Assembly (NCBI RefSeq): GCF_021440345.1
Contig: NZ_JAKCNS010000025.1
Coordinates: 1-57,424 of the forward strand
Source: Kluyvera intermedia
GTDB taxonomy: Bacteria > Pseudomonadota > Gammaproteobacteria > Enterobacterales > Enterobacteriaceae
DNA length: 57,424 nt
Reading direction: 5' to 3'
Numbering within the stretch: position 1 is the stretch's first letter; each line of letters opens with the position of its first letter. A program made the translations under genes and the position numbers. Below, piece by piece: positions 18,380-29,654 of the stretch. Under the pieces are notes generated by a model. It was given only the letters and a program-made list of their open reading frames with translations. It searched no databases and was not told the origin of the DNA.

Positions 18380-18890
18380 AGTGCGACGCAAAGAGCGCGC
18401 AAGGGGCGGCCAATCGCCGCCGCCCCCTGCACCCCCAGGCTCTGGCGGCAGAATCGCCGCTTCGCGGTACCCTCAGCTTATGCCTTCCGGCTTCCGGGTC
18501 GGGCGCGAGGTAACATCCCTGTAAAGCCGCGCCCTCAGCCCACATCCCTGTGGGCTGCCCCGGCCTCCAGGCAACGCTTCGGCGATTCAGACGCCACCTA
18601 TGCCGCTTCCGTTTTTTAGCTAAAAACAAACGTCAGTGTCGCTGAAACCGATGAGTCCCCGCTTGAAATCGGTGAGCCGGAGAAGGGAAGACAAGGTCAG
18701 TCCGCCAGGACGGCGGACTGAGGCGAACCGAGACAGGAGGTCGAGTTTCGCCGTGCCGCAGGCTGGAGTTCGGAGGCGAACGCAGTGCGAAGCACCGATT
18801 TCGCCGCGGGGCCGCGGGGATTGCAAAGGGGGGCGCGGCGCCCCCCTTAGCCCGTTCACGGGAAACGAGGCGTCATATATCGCTTGACGA
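18380..18890. repeat. GC-rich, hairpin-dense non-coding element between mviM and murJ
   Basis: About 510 bp, much richer in G and C than the flanks, with no conserved gene. Stems seen: GGGGCGGC with GCCGCCCC (18403-18426); GGGCGCG with CGCGCCC near 18501-18534; CAGCCCAC with GTGGGCTG (18537-18558); a palindromic AT core GTTTTTTAGCTAAAAAC (18611-18627); CCGAT with ATCGG; CAGTCCGCC with GGCGGACTG (18698-18720); GGCGAA with TTCGCC near 18775-18805; GGGGGGC with GCCCCCC near 18829-18846. The loops of two neighbouring left-half hairpins share ACATCCCTGT. The open frames on both strands look like by-products of GC-richness. Likely a structured RNA, a mobile repeat or a relic; which of these is unresolved. 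Confidence 0.6.
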
Positions 18891-19028
18891 AAGGTGAACG
18901 GAACCCCGCACTCAGCCGGCAAGTTCCACTGTAAACCCACATCAGCTGTAACAACTGGCAGTGGCAATTCACCCTGAACCCGGTAGACTAACGCCACTTT
19001 TTCAGCGCTCATCTAGCGGGCGCTCTGA

Positions 19029-20588
<1,560 letters not shown>

Positions 20589-20602
20589 AAGAGATGCACT
20601 TC

Positions 20603-20634
20603 GCGGGGCACATCATGGTGCCCCGCACGTTTTA
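20603..20634 (+). terminator. Terminator after murJ
   Basis: GCGGGGCAC (20603-20611) and GTGCCCCGC (20618-20626) form a 9-bp stem with a 6-nt loop, followed by ACGTTTTA. It lies between the convergent murJ and flgN genes. Confidence 0.7.
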
Positions 20635-21060
20635 CACTGAGAATTTCTTCGCGCTACGCGCCAGACTACTTCCTGCCGTCTGACCATCTTTACCGTAAAG
20701 CCCCGTTTCCTGGAACGGTTTGAGAACGTCAATCGCCTGTTGATTGCGCTCAATCTGACCTTCAAGTAACCAGCCGTTGTGCTGATTTACGCGGCGTAGA
20801 TGCTGCGTGGTATCGGTGATAGCCTGCCAGCGGTCGCCTACCTCTTCTTCGGCGTTGCGTTGCGCCGTTTGTTCGACCCGGCGCTGTTTCTCCAGATAGT
20901 CTAACGTTGCCAACAGAGAGCTTTTCTCTTCCGTGATGCTGGCAAGTTGCAGGCCGTTGACGTTGCCTGCGGAGAGCTGCTGCTGCTCAGCATCCATCAC
21001 CTCTTTTAGCGAGTTGAGGATGCTGATCATTTGGTCGAGTATCGCTGACAAACCGCTCAT
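20632..21060 (-). CDS. flgN: Flagella export chaperone FlgN
   Basis: A 142-residue, largely helical type III export chaperone for the hook-filament junction proteins FlgK and FlgL. The conserved stretch ITEEKSSLLATLDYLEKQRR and HNGWLLEGQIERNQQAIDVLKP match E. coli. The start MSGLSAILDQM follows AAAAAAGATG. It lies 5 bp downstream of flgM in the flgMN operon. The C-terminus is slightly longer and variable. Confidence 0.94.
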   Translation of the reverse strand: MSGLSAILDQMISILNSLKEVMDAEQQQLSAGNVNGLQLASITEEKSSLLATLDYLEKQRRVEQTAQRNAEEEVGDRWQAITDTTQHLRRVNQHNGWLLEGQIERNQQAIDVLKPFQETGLYGKDGQTAGSSLARSAKKFSV

Positions 21061-21065
21061 CTTTT

Positions 21066-21359
21066 TTATTTACTCTGTAGATAGTCTTGGGTGTCCTGGA
21101 TTAACGCGTCGGCAATCTTGCCGGTATCCATTTTTAATTCGCCATTACGGATTGCCGTTTTCAGTTCTTCGACGCGGGCCATATTAATATCGCTGCTGCC
21201 GGAGCGGGTTAACGCCGTCTGCGCATTGCTTAAAGTCACACTCGCGCTGGTGGCGGTGGTGGTTTTTTCCGCGCGCGTTTTTTGCGCGCTGGTTTCTGGG
21301 GTTTCGCGCGGCTGTACGGTGGTGACAGCTTTCAGAGGTGATGTACGATCGATGCTCAT
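21066..21359 (-). CDS. flgM: Anti-sigma-28 factor FlgM
   Basis: A 97-residue FlgM that holds FliA (sigma-28) inactive until the hook is complete and FlgM is exported. The N-terminal part ([20 protein letters not shown]) is disordered and carries the export signal. The C-terminal helices ([34 protein letters not shown]) bind FliA. It is transcribed with flgN, both from a sigma-28 promoter at 21423-21449 and presumably by read-through from flgA. Confidence 0.95.
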   Translation of the reverse strand: MSIDRTSPLKAVTTVQPRETPETSAQKTRAEKTTTATSASVTLSNAQTALTRSGSSDINMARVEELKTAIRNGELKMDTGKIADALIQDTQDYLQSK

Positions 21360-21422
21360 GGTTCTTTCCTCATGGAGGCTCTGGTATGGCGCAGGCGCCG
21401 ACTCTCATTAATTGTTAATTAT

Positions 21423-21449
21423 CTATCGGCAAGCGATACAGTTTCTTTA
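21423..21449 (-). promoter_or_regulatory. Sigma-28 (FliA) class 3 promoter of flgMN
   Basis: On the minus strand TAAAGAAA, 11 bases, then GCCGATAG closely match the sigma-28 consensus TAAAGTTT-N11-GCCGATAA. It lies about 63 bp before the flgM start. Confidence 0.88.
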
Positions 21450-21455
21450 TGACGT

Positions 21456-22115
21456 TTATAGATTAATCAGAATATTCCCATCAGTATTGACCTGTCCGCT
21501 CACCACCTGTCCGGACGGCATTCGCACCCGCGCGCTTTGCGCCACGGCGGCATTGTTTAATGCCTGGCCTTCACTGTTGATACTGAATCCATCCCCTTGC
21601 GCAATCACCATCACCTTTTGCCCGGCTTTCACCCGCCATGACTGGCGCACCATTGACAGCTGAATGGGCTGCCCGATAGCCACGTCGCGCAGGCTGATAG
21701 CATCTTCGGCCTGCGCCAGCGTTAGCATGGTGCGAGGCGGTAATTGATCGAGCCGGCCGCGCATCAACGTCACGCTCTGCGCTTCAATCGGCGTTCCGCG
21801 CACAATCGGCGCGGCGGCAACAACGTAATCACCCATCGCCTGCACGCTGACCTGCAAATACTGTTTCGCATTCCCGCACTGCGCCAGCACCGTTAAATTT
21901 CCCCACAGGCGCGAATTCCCCGGCGTCGTAAACGCAGGCTCATCGCAGGCAAGCTTCAGATTTTGCGCATTGCGCAGGCTGACGCTGACTTCAGTGCTAA
22001 AACCGGTAAGCCGCTGGGTAAAAAAATCGGTCAACTGAGTCTGGATATCAGCCGCTTGAGCCAACGGGCCGAAGGCCAGCAGCGCTGCGGTAAATGGGGC
22101 AATGAGCTGACGCAT
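21456..22115 (-). CDS. flgA: Flagellar P-ring assembly chaperone FlgA
   Basis: A 219-residue periplasmic chaperone for P-ring protein FlgI. The signal peptide is about residues 1-21 (ending LAQA before ADI). The C-terminal SAF domain (VVAAAPIVRGTPIEAQSVTLMRG) and the ending SGQVNTDGNILINL are typical. It is transcribed divergently from flgB; the FlhD4C2 box lies between them. Confidence 0.95.
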   Translation of the reverse strand: MRQLIAPFTAALLAFGPLAQAADIQTQLTDFFTQRLTGFSTEVSVSLRNAQNLKLACDEPAFTTPGNSRLWGNLTVLAQCGNAKQYLQVSVQAMGDYVVAAAPIVRGTPIEAQSVTLMRGRLDQLPPRTMLTLAQAEDAISLRDVAIGQPIQLSMVRQSWRVKAGQKVMVIAQGDGFSINSEGQALNNAAVAQSARVRMPSGQVVSGQVNTDGNILINL

Positions 22116-22170
22116 TGAACGCTCCAGTGGATGGCGAATGTACGCATTTTACCCAACTTGTTCCGACATC

Positions 22171-22210
22171 AACGCAATAAATAGCGACGCATATTGCGCT
22201 TATTCCGACG
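22171..22210. promoter_or_regulatory. FlhD4C2 box in the flgA-flgB divergent promoter region
   Basis: AACGC-AAT-AAATAGCG at 22171-22186, ten spacer bases, and the inverted half CGCTTATT-CCG-ACG at 22197-22210 match the FlhD4C2 inverted-repeat consensus (AACGC-N3-AAATAGCG). It lies in the middle of the 156-bp flgA-flgB gap, placed to activate both class 2 operons. Confidence 0.85.
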
Positions 22211-22271
22211 ATGACGCGCAGGTGCGGAGAATTAAGCTTATAGCTGAAACTTTGTCATTAGCGGAGGAGAC

Positions 22272-22688
22272 ATGCTCGATAAACTCGACGCCGCATTACG
22301 TTTTCAGCAAGAAGCTCTAAACCTGCGCGCTGAGCGTCAGGAGATTCTGGCTGCCAATATTGCCAACGCCGATACCCCGGGGTATCAGGCGCGCGATATG
22401 GATTTTGCCAGCGAACTTAAAAAAGTGATGGCGCGCGGGCGCGCGGAAAACAGCGGCGTTTCGCTGACGCTGACCTCTTCACGCCACATTCCCGCCCAGA
22501 CAATCTCGACACCTGAAGCCGACCTTCTGTACCGCATTCCCGACCAGCCAGCGATGGATGGTAACACCGTCGATATGGACCGGGAACGTACGCAGTTCGC
22601 CGATAACAGCCTCCAGTACCAGACCGGGCTTACGGTTCTGGGCGGACAAATCAAGGGCATGATGAGTGTCCTGCAGCAGGGGAACTAA
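22272..22688 (+). CDS. flgB: Flagellar proximal rod protein FlgB
   Basis: A 138-residue rod subunit. The N-terminal rod-family motif reads [21 protein letters not shown]; the C-terminal helix ([21 protein letters not shown]) is the matching coiled-coil segment. It is the first gene of flgBCDEFGHIJ, with GGAGGAG before the ATG. FlgB forms the most proximal rod layer at the MS ring. Confidence 0.96.
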   Translation: MLDKLDAALRFQQEALNLRAERQEILAANIANADTPGYQARDMDFASELKKVMARGRAENSGVSLTLTSSRHIPAQTISTPEADLLYRIPDQPAMDGNTVDMDRERTQFADNSLQYQTGLTVLGGQIKGMMSVLQQGN

Positions 22689-22691
22689 CCC

Positions 22692-23096
22692 ATGGCATTA
22701 CTCAATATCTTCGACGTCGCGGGTTCTGCGCTTACCGCGCAGTCCAAACGTCTGAACGTGGCCGCCAGTAACCTGGCGAACGCCGACAGCGTGGCCGGGC
22801 CGGACGGGCAACCGTATCGCGCCAAGCAGGTTGTTTTCCAGGTGGATGCGCCGATTGGTGCCGCTACCGGCGGCGTGAAGGTGGCTGATGTCGTGGAAAG
22901 TCAGGAGCCCGACAAGCTGGTTTATCAGCCGGGCAACCCGCTGGCGGATGCCAAAGGTTATGTCCGGATGCCTAACGTGGACGTGGTTGGCGAGATGGTC
23001 AACACCATGTCCGCGTCGCGCAGTTATCAGGCCAACGTCGAAGTGCTGAACACCGTGAAAAGCATGATGCTCAAAACGCTGACGCTTGGACAATAA
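22692..23096 (+). CDS. flgC: Flagellar proximal rod protein FlgC
   Basis: A 134-residue rod protein: the N-terminal helix with [14 protein letters not shown] and the C-terminal [29 protein letters not shown] are typical of FlgC. It begins 3 bp after flgB and is followed by flgD 11 bp later. It builds the proximal rod with FlgB and FlgF. Confidence 0.96.
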   Translation: MALLNIFDVAGSALTAQSKRLNVAASNLANADSVAGPDGQPYRAKQVVFQVDAPIGAATGGVKVADVVESQEPDKLVYQPGNPLADAKGYVRMPNVDVVGEMVNTMSASRSYQANVEVLNTVKSMMLKTLTLGQ

Positions 23097-23107
23097 GGAG
23101 ATAACCG

Positions 23108-23806
23108 ATGTCTATCGTAGCCAATATTACCGATACCGCGAGCAGCAAGGCGGCGTCCTCATCGTCGTCGGTCAGCAGCACCGGGACCAACAGCTCCTCC
23201 GATCTGCAAAGCAGCTTTCTGACGCTGCTGGTGGCGCAGTTGAAGAACCAGGATCCGACCAACCCGCTGCAGAACAACGAACTGACTTCACAGCTGGCGC
23301 AGATAAGCACCCTAAGCGGCATTGAGAAGCTCAACACCACCCTGGGCTCCATCTCCGGACAAATCAATAGCGGCCAGTCTCTGCAGGCCGGCGCTTTGGT
23401 CGGTCGCGGCGTGATGGTCCCTGGCTCAACCATTCTTGCGGGAAAAAACAGCAGCAGCGAGAACGTGGATACCACGCCGTTTGGCATTGAACTGACGCAA
23501 CCGGCTGAGAAGGTCACCGCCACCATCACCGATGGCAACGGCAAAGTGATCCGCACGCTGAATATGGGCGCGCAAACGGCAGGCGTTCATACCTATACCT
23601 GGGACGGCAAGCAGGATGATGGCTCGGCGGCGCCGGATGGCGCATACAACATCACCTTTGCCGCTAGCCAGGGAACCACGCAGATGGTGGTTCAGCCGCT
23701 GCAATTTGCTCTGGTTCAGGGCGTAACTTTGGGCAAAGACGGAAACAAACTGGATTTGGGAACTTACGGCACCACCACGCTGGATCAGGTTCGCCAGATT
23801 ATTTAA
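23108..23806 (+). CDS. flgD: Hook cap protein FlgD
   Basis: A 232-residue hook-capping scaffold needed for FlgE polymerisation, removed on hook completion. The N-terminal Ser/Thr-rich region precedes the conserved FLTLLVAQLKNQDPTNPLQN. The C-terminal part has the FlgD Ig-like and Tudor-like domains (GKVIRTLNMGAQTAGVHTYTW). The ATG has AAGGAG upstream. The 111 bp before flgE are longer than a typical spacing within this operon. Confidence 0.95.
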   Translation: MSIVANITDTASSKAASSSSSVSSTGTNSSSDLQSSFLTLLVAQLKNQDPTNPLQNNELTSQLAQISTLSGIEKLNTTLGSISGQINSGQSLQAGALVGRGVMVPGSTILAGKNSSSENVDTTPFGIELTQPAEKVTATITDGNGKVIRTLNMGAQTAGVHTYTWDGKQDDGSAAPDGAYNITFAASQGTTQMVVQPLQFALVQGVTLGKDGNKLDLGTYGTTTLDQVRQII

Positions 23807-23876
23807 GCCTTGATGCACGTCATCCTTTAAGCCACCTCGGCGTGGGCTGCGTTCATTCACCCGCCGCCTTGATGCA
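23807..23876. repeat. 11-bp direct repeat in the flgD-flgE gap
   Basis: GCCTTGATGCA occurs at 23807-23817 directly after the flgD stop and again at 23866-23876 before flgE, 59 bp apart. No gene lies between. It could be residue of an excision or insertion event; chance cannot be ruled out. Confidence 0.35.
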
Positions 23877-23917
23877 ACTTGAAGGGATTTGCGTATCACT
23901 ATTTCAGGAGAGACGTT

Positions 23918-25153
23918 ATGGCCTTTTCACAAGCAGTCAGTGGTTTAAACGCGGCTGCCACCAACCTCGATGTTATCGGCAACAACATCGCCAACTCCGC
24001 CACCTATGGCTTTAAATCCGGGTCGGCGTCGTTTGCGGATATGTTCGCCGGCTCTAAAGTCGGTCTGGGCGTTAAAGTTGCGGGGATCACGCAAGACTTT
24101 ACTGACGGCACCACCACCAGCACCGGACGTGCGCTGGACGTGGCTATCAGCCAGAACGGTTTCTTCCGTCTGGTCGATAACAACGGTGCGGTGTACTACA
24201 GCCGTAACGGCCAGTTCTCACTCGATGAGAACCGTAATCTGGTGAACTCCCAGGGGCTGAACCTGACCGGCTACCCGGCCAACGGTACGCCGCCAACCAT
24301 CCAGCAGGGTGCTAACCCGGTCGCGCTGTCGATTCCGAACACGCTGATGTCGGCGAAAGCGTCGACCACCGGCACCATGCAGATGAACCTGAACTCCACC
24401 GATAACGCTATCACCAAAACCTTCAACCCAAGTGACCCGGATACCTATAACAAAAAAGGTACCGTGACCGTCTATGACAGCCTGGGTAACTCTCACGATC
24501 TGAACGTTTATTACGTGAAAACAGAAGCCAATAAGTGGGATGTTTATACGCAGGACACGAGTGTATCTGGTGCCGGATTTGCAAAAATGGCTCAGATGGA
24601 GTTTAACCCTAGCGGAACGCTGAAATCGGTAACTAGCACCGACACTGCATCGACAGCCGCAGCGATGACGGTTGATATACCTATTTTATCCCTGAACGGT
24701 TCCACTGCCGGCACCTTCAACCTCAGCTTCCTCAACTCCATGCAGCAAAACACCGGCTCCAGCGATGTGGTCGCGACCACTCAGAACGGCTACGCGCCGG
24801 GCAGCCTGGTGAGCTATCAGGTCAACGACGATGGTTCGGTGGTGGGGAACTACTCCAACCGCCAAAGCCAGCTGCTGGGCCAGATTGTGCTGGCGAACTT
24901 CTCCAACACCGGCGGTCTGCAATCGGAAGGCGATAACGTCTGGTCAGCCACTCAGTCTTCCGGCGTGGCGCTGCTGGGTACCGCGGGGACCGGTAACTTC
25001 GGTTCGCTGACCAACGGTGCGCTGGAGGCTTCCAACGTCGATCTGAGTAAAGAACTGGTGAACATGATTGTGGCGCAGCGTAACTACCAGTCGAATGCGC
25101 AGACCATCAAAACCCAGGACCAGATCCTCAACACGCTGGTTAACCTGCGTTAA
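23918..25153 (+). CDS. flgE: Flagellar hook protein FlgE
   Basis: The 411-residue hook subunit. The N-terminal motif SGLNAAATNLDVIGNNIANSATYGFK and the C-terminal NVDLSKELVNMIVAQRNYQSNAQTIK form the D0 coiled coil. The middle (about 150-320) is the variable surface domain, which accounts for a few residues more than E. coli. The start MAFSQAVSG follows CAGGAGAG; a longer frame from TTG at 23879 is rejected. Confidence 0.96.
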   Translation: MAFSQAVSGLNAAATNLDVIGNNIANSATYGFKSGSASFADMFAGSKVGLGVKVAGITQDFTDGTTTSTGRALDVAISQNGFFRLVDNNGAVYYSRNGQFSLDENRNLVNSQGLNLTGYPANGTPPTIQQGANPVALSIPNTLMSAKASTTGTMQMNLNSTDNAITKTFNPSDPDTYNKKGTVTVYDSLGNSHDLNVYYVKTEANKWDVYTQDTSVSGAGFAKMAQMEFNPSGTLKSVTSTDTASTAAAMTVDIPILSLNGSTAGTFNLSFLNSMQQNTGSSDVVATTQNGYAPGSLVSYQVNDDGSVVGNYSNRQSQLLGQIVLANFSNTGGLQSEGDNVWSATQSSGVALLGTAGTGNFGSLTNGALEASNVDLSKELVNMIVAQRNYQSNAQTIKTQDQILNTLVNLR

Positions 25154-25173
25154 TTCTCTAACAGGGTGACGTC

Positions 25174-26720
<1,547 letters not shown>

Positions 26721-26801
26721 CACACTGACGTCGGATGGCGCTGCGCTTATCCGACCTACGGTGTGCGAACTTGTTGGCTGGATGGCGTGGGGCCATCCAG
26801 C
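26721..26801. repeat. REP/BIME-like palindromic unit inside the flg operon
   Basis: GTCGGATGGCGCTGCGCTTATCCGAC (26730-26755; arms GTCGGAT and ATCCGAC) has the form of an enterobacterial REP unit and is followed by CTACGG. A second stem, GCTGGATGG with CCATCCAGC, lies at 26777-26801. Together they resemble a two-unit interspersed mosaic element. They occupy the flgG-flgH gap within a single transcript. Confidence 0.75.
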
Positions 26802-26833
26802 TAAACGCTTTAATGATTCAGAAGAAGAAAGCA

Positions 26834-27532
26834 ATGCATAATTCTGCCGCGTTTCGTTTTCCGCTTTTAACCCTCGTCGCCATAAGCGTCGCAGGATGCG
26901 CCTTGATACCGACTAAACCGCTGGTGGAAGGGGCGACTTCTGCTCAACCGATCCCCGGTCCGGTACCGGTGGTGAACGGTTCAATTTTCCAGACCGCGCA
27001 GCCGATTAACTACGGCTATCAGCCGCTGTTTGAAGACCGTCGTCCGCGCAATATCGGCGATACGCTGACAATTGTTCTGCAGGAAAACGTCAGCGCGAGC
27101 AAAAGCTCGTCGGCTAATGCCAGCCGTGATGGCAAAACTAACTTTGGCTTTGACACCGTACCACGCTATCTACAGGGCCTGTTTGGCAATGAGCGTGCCG
27201 ATGTGGAAGCGTCCGGTGGCAACACCTTTAATGGCAAGGGCGGCGCAAACGCCAGCAACACCTTCAGCGGCACGTTAACCGTGACGGTCGATCAGGTGCT
27301 GGTCAACGGCAACCTGCACGTGGTGGGTGAAAAACAGATTGCGATTAACCAGGGCACCGAATTTATTCGCTTCTCCGGGGTCGTCAACCCGCGCACCATC
27401 AGCGGCAGCAACACCGTACCGTCAACGCAGGTGGCAGATGCACGCATCGAATATGTGGGCAATGGCTACATCAACGAAGCACAGAATATGGGCTGGCTGC
27501 AGCGTTTCTTCCTTAACCTATCGCCGATGTAA
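26834..27532 (+). CDS. flgH: Flagellar L-ring lipoprotein FlgH
   Basis: A 232-residue outer-membrane L-ring subunit. The lipoprotein signal [22 protein letters not shown] gives Cys22 (lipobox VAGC). The body, for example [20 protein letters not shown] and the ending [15 protein letters not shown], matches E. coli. The start is chosen because the length then equals E. coli and AAGAAGAAAG precedes it; an ATG seven codons earlier is possible. Signal peptide residues diverge, as is usual. Confidence 0.94.
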   Translation: MHNSAAFRFPLLTLVAISVAGCALIPTKPLVEGATSAQPIPGPVPVVNGSIFQTAQPINYGYQPLFEDRRPRNIGDTLTIVLQENVSASKSSSANASRDGKTNFGFDTVPRYLQGLFGNERADVEASGGNTFNGKGGANASNTFSGTLTVTVDQVLVNGNLHVVGEKQIAINQGTEFIRFSGVVNPRTISGSNTVPSTQVADARIEYVGNGYINEAQNMGWLQRFFLNLSPM

Positions 27533-27543
27533 CGAGGTGAATT

Positions 27544-28641
27544 ATGTTTAAAACTCTGCTAACCCTGGCGCTGGTGCTCGTCACCGGCCTGGCGCACGCT
27601 GAACGCATCCGCGATCTTACCAGCGTGCAGGGAGTCAGGGAAAACTCACTGATAGGCTACGGTCTGGTGGTGGGGCTTGACGGAACGGGTGATCAGACGA
27701 CGCAAACGCCGTTTACCACCCAGAGTCTTAATAACATGTTGTCGCAGCTGGGAATTACCGTTCCGGCGGGCACCAACATGCAGCTGAAAAACGTGGCGGC
27801 AGTCATGGTCACCGCCCAGCTTCCGGCGTTTGGTCGCCAGGGTCAGACTATCGATGTCGTGGTTTCTTCGATGGGTAATGCCAAAAGCCTGCGCGGCGGC
27901 ACGCTGCTGATGACCCCGATGAAGGGCGTCGACAGCCAGGTTTATGCGCTGGCGCAGGGCAACATTCTGGTCGGCGGCGCGGGTGCGGCGGCGGGCGGTA
28001 GCAGCGTTCAGGTTAACCAGCTTAACGGTGGCCGTATCACCGGCGGCGCCACCATTGAACGTGAACTGCCAACCCAGTTTGGGGCCAGCAACACTATCAA
28101 TTTACAGCTCAACGATGATGACTTCACGATGGCGCAGCAGATTGCCGACACCATCAACCGCCGTAGCAGCCTTGGCAATGCCACTGCGCTGGATGCGCGT
28201 ACCGTACAGGTTCGTGCGCCAACCGGCGGTAGCGGGCAGGTACGTCTGTTGGCAGATATCCAGAACCTGGAAGTCGGCCTGGCGCCGCAGGATGCGAAAA
28301 TCATTATTAACTCGCGTACCGGTTCAGTGGTCATGAACCGCGAAGTGTCGCTGGATAGCTGTGCGGTGGCGCAGGGCAACCTGTCGGTCACCGTCAACCG
28401 CTCCGCGCAGGTTAACCAGCCGGATACGCCGTTTGCCGGCGGGCGAACCGTGGTGACACCGCAAACGCAGATTGATTTACGTCAGAGCGGCGGTTCATTG
28501 CAGAGTATTCGCGCCAGCGCCAATCTCAACAACGTTGTTCGGGCGCTGAATGCGCTGGGCGCAACGCCTATCGATCTGATGTCGATAATCCAGGCGATGC
28601 AGAGCGCCGGTTGTCTGCGGGCGAAAGTGGAGATTGTCTAA
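27544..28641 (+). CDS. flgI: Flagellar P-ring protein FlgI
   Basis: A 365-residue periplasmic P-ring subunit. The signal peptide is about residues 1-19 (ends LAHA before ERIRDL). [20 protein letters not shown] and [13 protein letters not shown] are conserved. It has two cysteines ([10 protein letters not shown] and SAGCLRAK) expected to form the known intramolecular disulfide. Its TAA shares one base with the flgJ ATG (TAATG), so translation is probably coupled. Confidence 0.96.
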   Translation: MFKTLLTLALVLVTGLAHAERIRDLTSVQGVRENSLIGYGLVVGLDGTGDQTTQTPFTTQSLNNMLSQLGITVPAGTNMQLKNVAAVMVTAQLPAFGRQGQTIDVVVSSMGNAKSLRGGTLLMTPMKGVDSQVYALAQGNILVGGAGAAAGGSSVQVNQLNGGRITGGATIERELPTQFGASNTINLQLNDDDFTMAQQIADTINRRSSLGNATALDARTVQVRAPTGGSGQVRLLADIQNLEVGLAPQDAKIIINSRTGSVVMNREVSLDSCAVAQGNLSVTVNRSAQVNQPDTPFAGGRTVVTPQTQIDLRQSGGSLQSIRASANLNNVVRALNALGATPIDLMSIIQAMQSAGCLRAKVEIV

Positions 28642-29591
28642 TGCTGACTGACAGCAAATTACTGGCGAGCGCCGCCTGGGATTCACAGTCGTTAAACGAG
28701 CTGAAGACCAAAGCCGGGCAAGATCCGCAGGCTAACCTGCGGCCGGTGGCGCGTCAGGTCGAAGGGATGTTCGTGCAGATGATGCTGAAAAGCATGCGCG
28801 AAACGCTACCGAAAGATGGCCTTTTCAACAGCGACCAGACCCGGCTCTACACCAGTATGTATGACCAGCAAATCGCCCAGCAGATGACCGCTGGCAAGGG
28901 CTTAGGCCTTGCAGAGGAGATGGTTAAACAGCTGTCAGCCCAGCAGCAGGAGCCTGCGGAAAACGTGGGCCAGGTCCCGATGAAGTTCGATATGCAGACC
29001 ATCACCAGCTACCAGAATGCGGCATTAACGCAGATGGTACGCAAAGCGCTGCCAAAAGCGCCGGACAGCAGCGATACGCCGCTGTCCGGCGATTCGAAGG
29101 ACTTCCTCGCCCAGCTTTCTCTGCCCGCGCGTCTGGCGAGCGAGCAGAGCGGGATCCCGCACCACCTGATTCTGGCGCAGGCCGCGCTGGAGTCCGGATG
29201 GGGGCAGCGGCAGATCCGCCGGGAAAACGGCGAGCCGAGCTTCAACCTGTTTGGTGTTAAAGCCTCTGGTGACTGGAAGGGTAAAGTCACCGAAATCACC
29301 ACAACCGAATTTGAAAATGGTGAGTCGAAAAAGGTCAAAGCCAAATTCCGCGTCTACAGCTCGTATCTGGAGGCGCTGTCCGATTATGTCGGTCTGCTGA
29401 CGCGTAATCCGCGCTATGCGGCGGTGACGTCGGCCTCGACGGCGGAGCAGGGGGCGCAGGCGTTGCAGAACGCCGGGTACGCCACCGATCCGCAGTATGC
29501 GCGCAAATTAACCAGCATGATTCAGCAGCTAAAATCGATGAGCGAAAAGGTCAGTAACACTTACCGCAACGATCTCGAAAATCTGTTCTGA
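28641..29591 (+). CDS. flgJ: Peptidoglycan hydrolase and rod-capping protein FlgJ
   Basis: 316 residues in two domains. The N-terminal half (about 1-150; RPVARQVEGMFVQMMLKSMR) is the rod cap. The C-terminal half (about 155-316) is a glycoside hydrolase family 73 beta-N-acetylglucosaminidase with the catalytic Glu in QAALESGWGQRQI. It opens the cell wall for rod passage. The linker region diverges from E. coli. The start overlaps the flgI stop codon by one base. Confidence 0.95.
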   Translation: MLTDSKLLASAAWDSQSLNELKTKAGQDPQANLRPVARQVEGMFVQMMLKSMRETLPKDGLFNSDQTRLYTSMYDQQIAQQMTAGKGLGLAEEMVKQLSAQQQEPAENVGQVPMKFDMQTITSYQNAALTQMVRKALPKAPDSSDTPLSGDSKDFLAQLSLPARLASEQSGIPHHLILAQAALESGWGQRQIRRENGEPSFNLFGVKASGDWKGKVTEITTTEFENGESKKVKAKFRVYSSYLEALSDYVGLLTRNPRYAAVTSASTAEQGAQALQNAGYATDPQYARKLTSMIQQLKSMSEKVSNTYRNDLENLF

Positions 29592-29597
29592 TTTGCC

Positions 29598-29624
29598 TCA
29601 AGTTTGTAGTCCGCCATCCGATAA
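29598..29624 (+). promoter_or_regulatory. Sigma-28 promoter of flgKL
   Basis: TCAAGTTT, 11 bases, then TCCGATAA matches the sigma-28 consensus with one mismatch in each hexamer-like block. It lies just after the flgJ stop and 30 bp before the flgK start, as expected for the class 3 flgKL operon. Confidence 0.82.
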
Positions 29625-29654
29625 GTATTACCATGGCCTTAAGAAGGAGCGTTC

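Noticed and set aside
18315-18887. Open frames on both strands within the GC-rich element (Arg/Pro-rich)
   Set aside because: Several overlapping frames are open at once because of GC richness and lack of AT stops; composition is Arg/Pro-rich and no start has a good ribosome binding site, so they are treated as by-products of structure.
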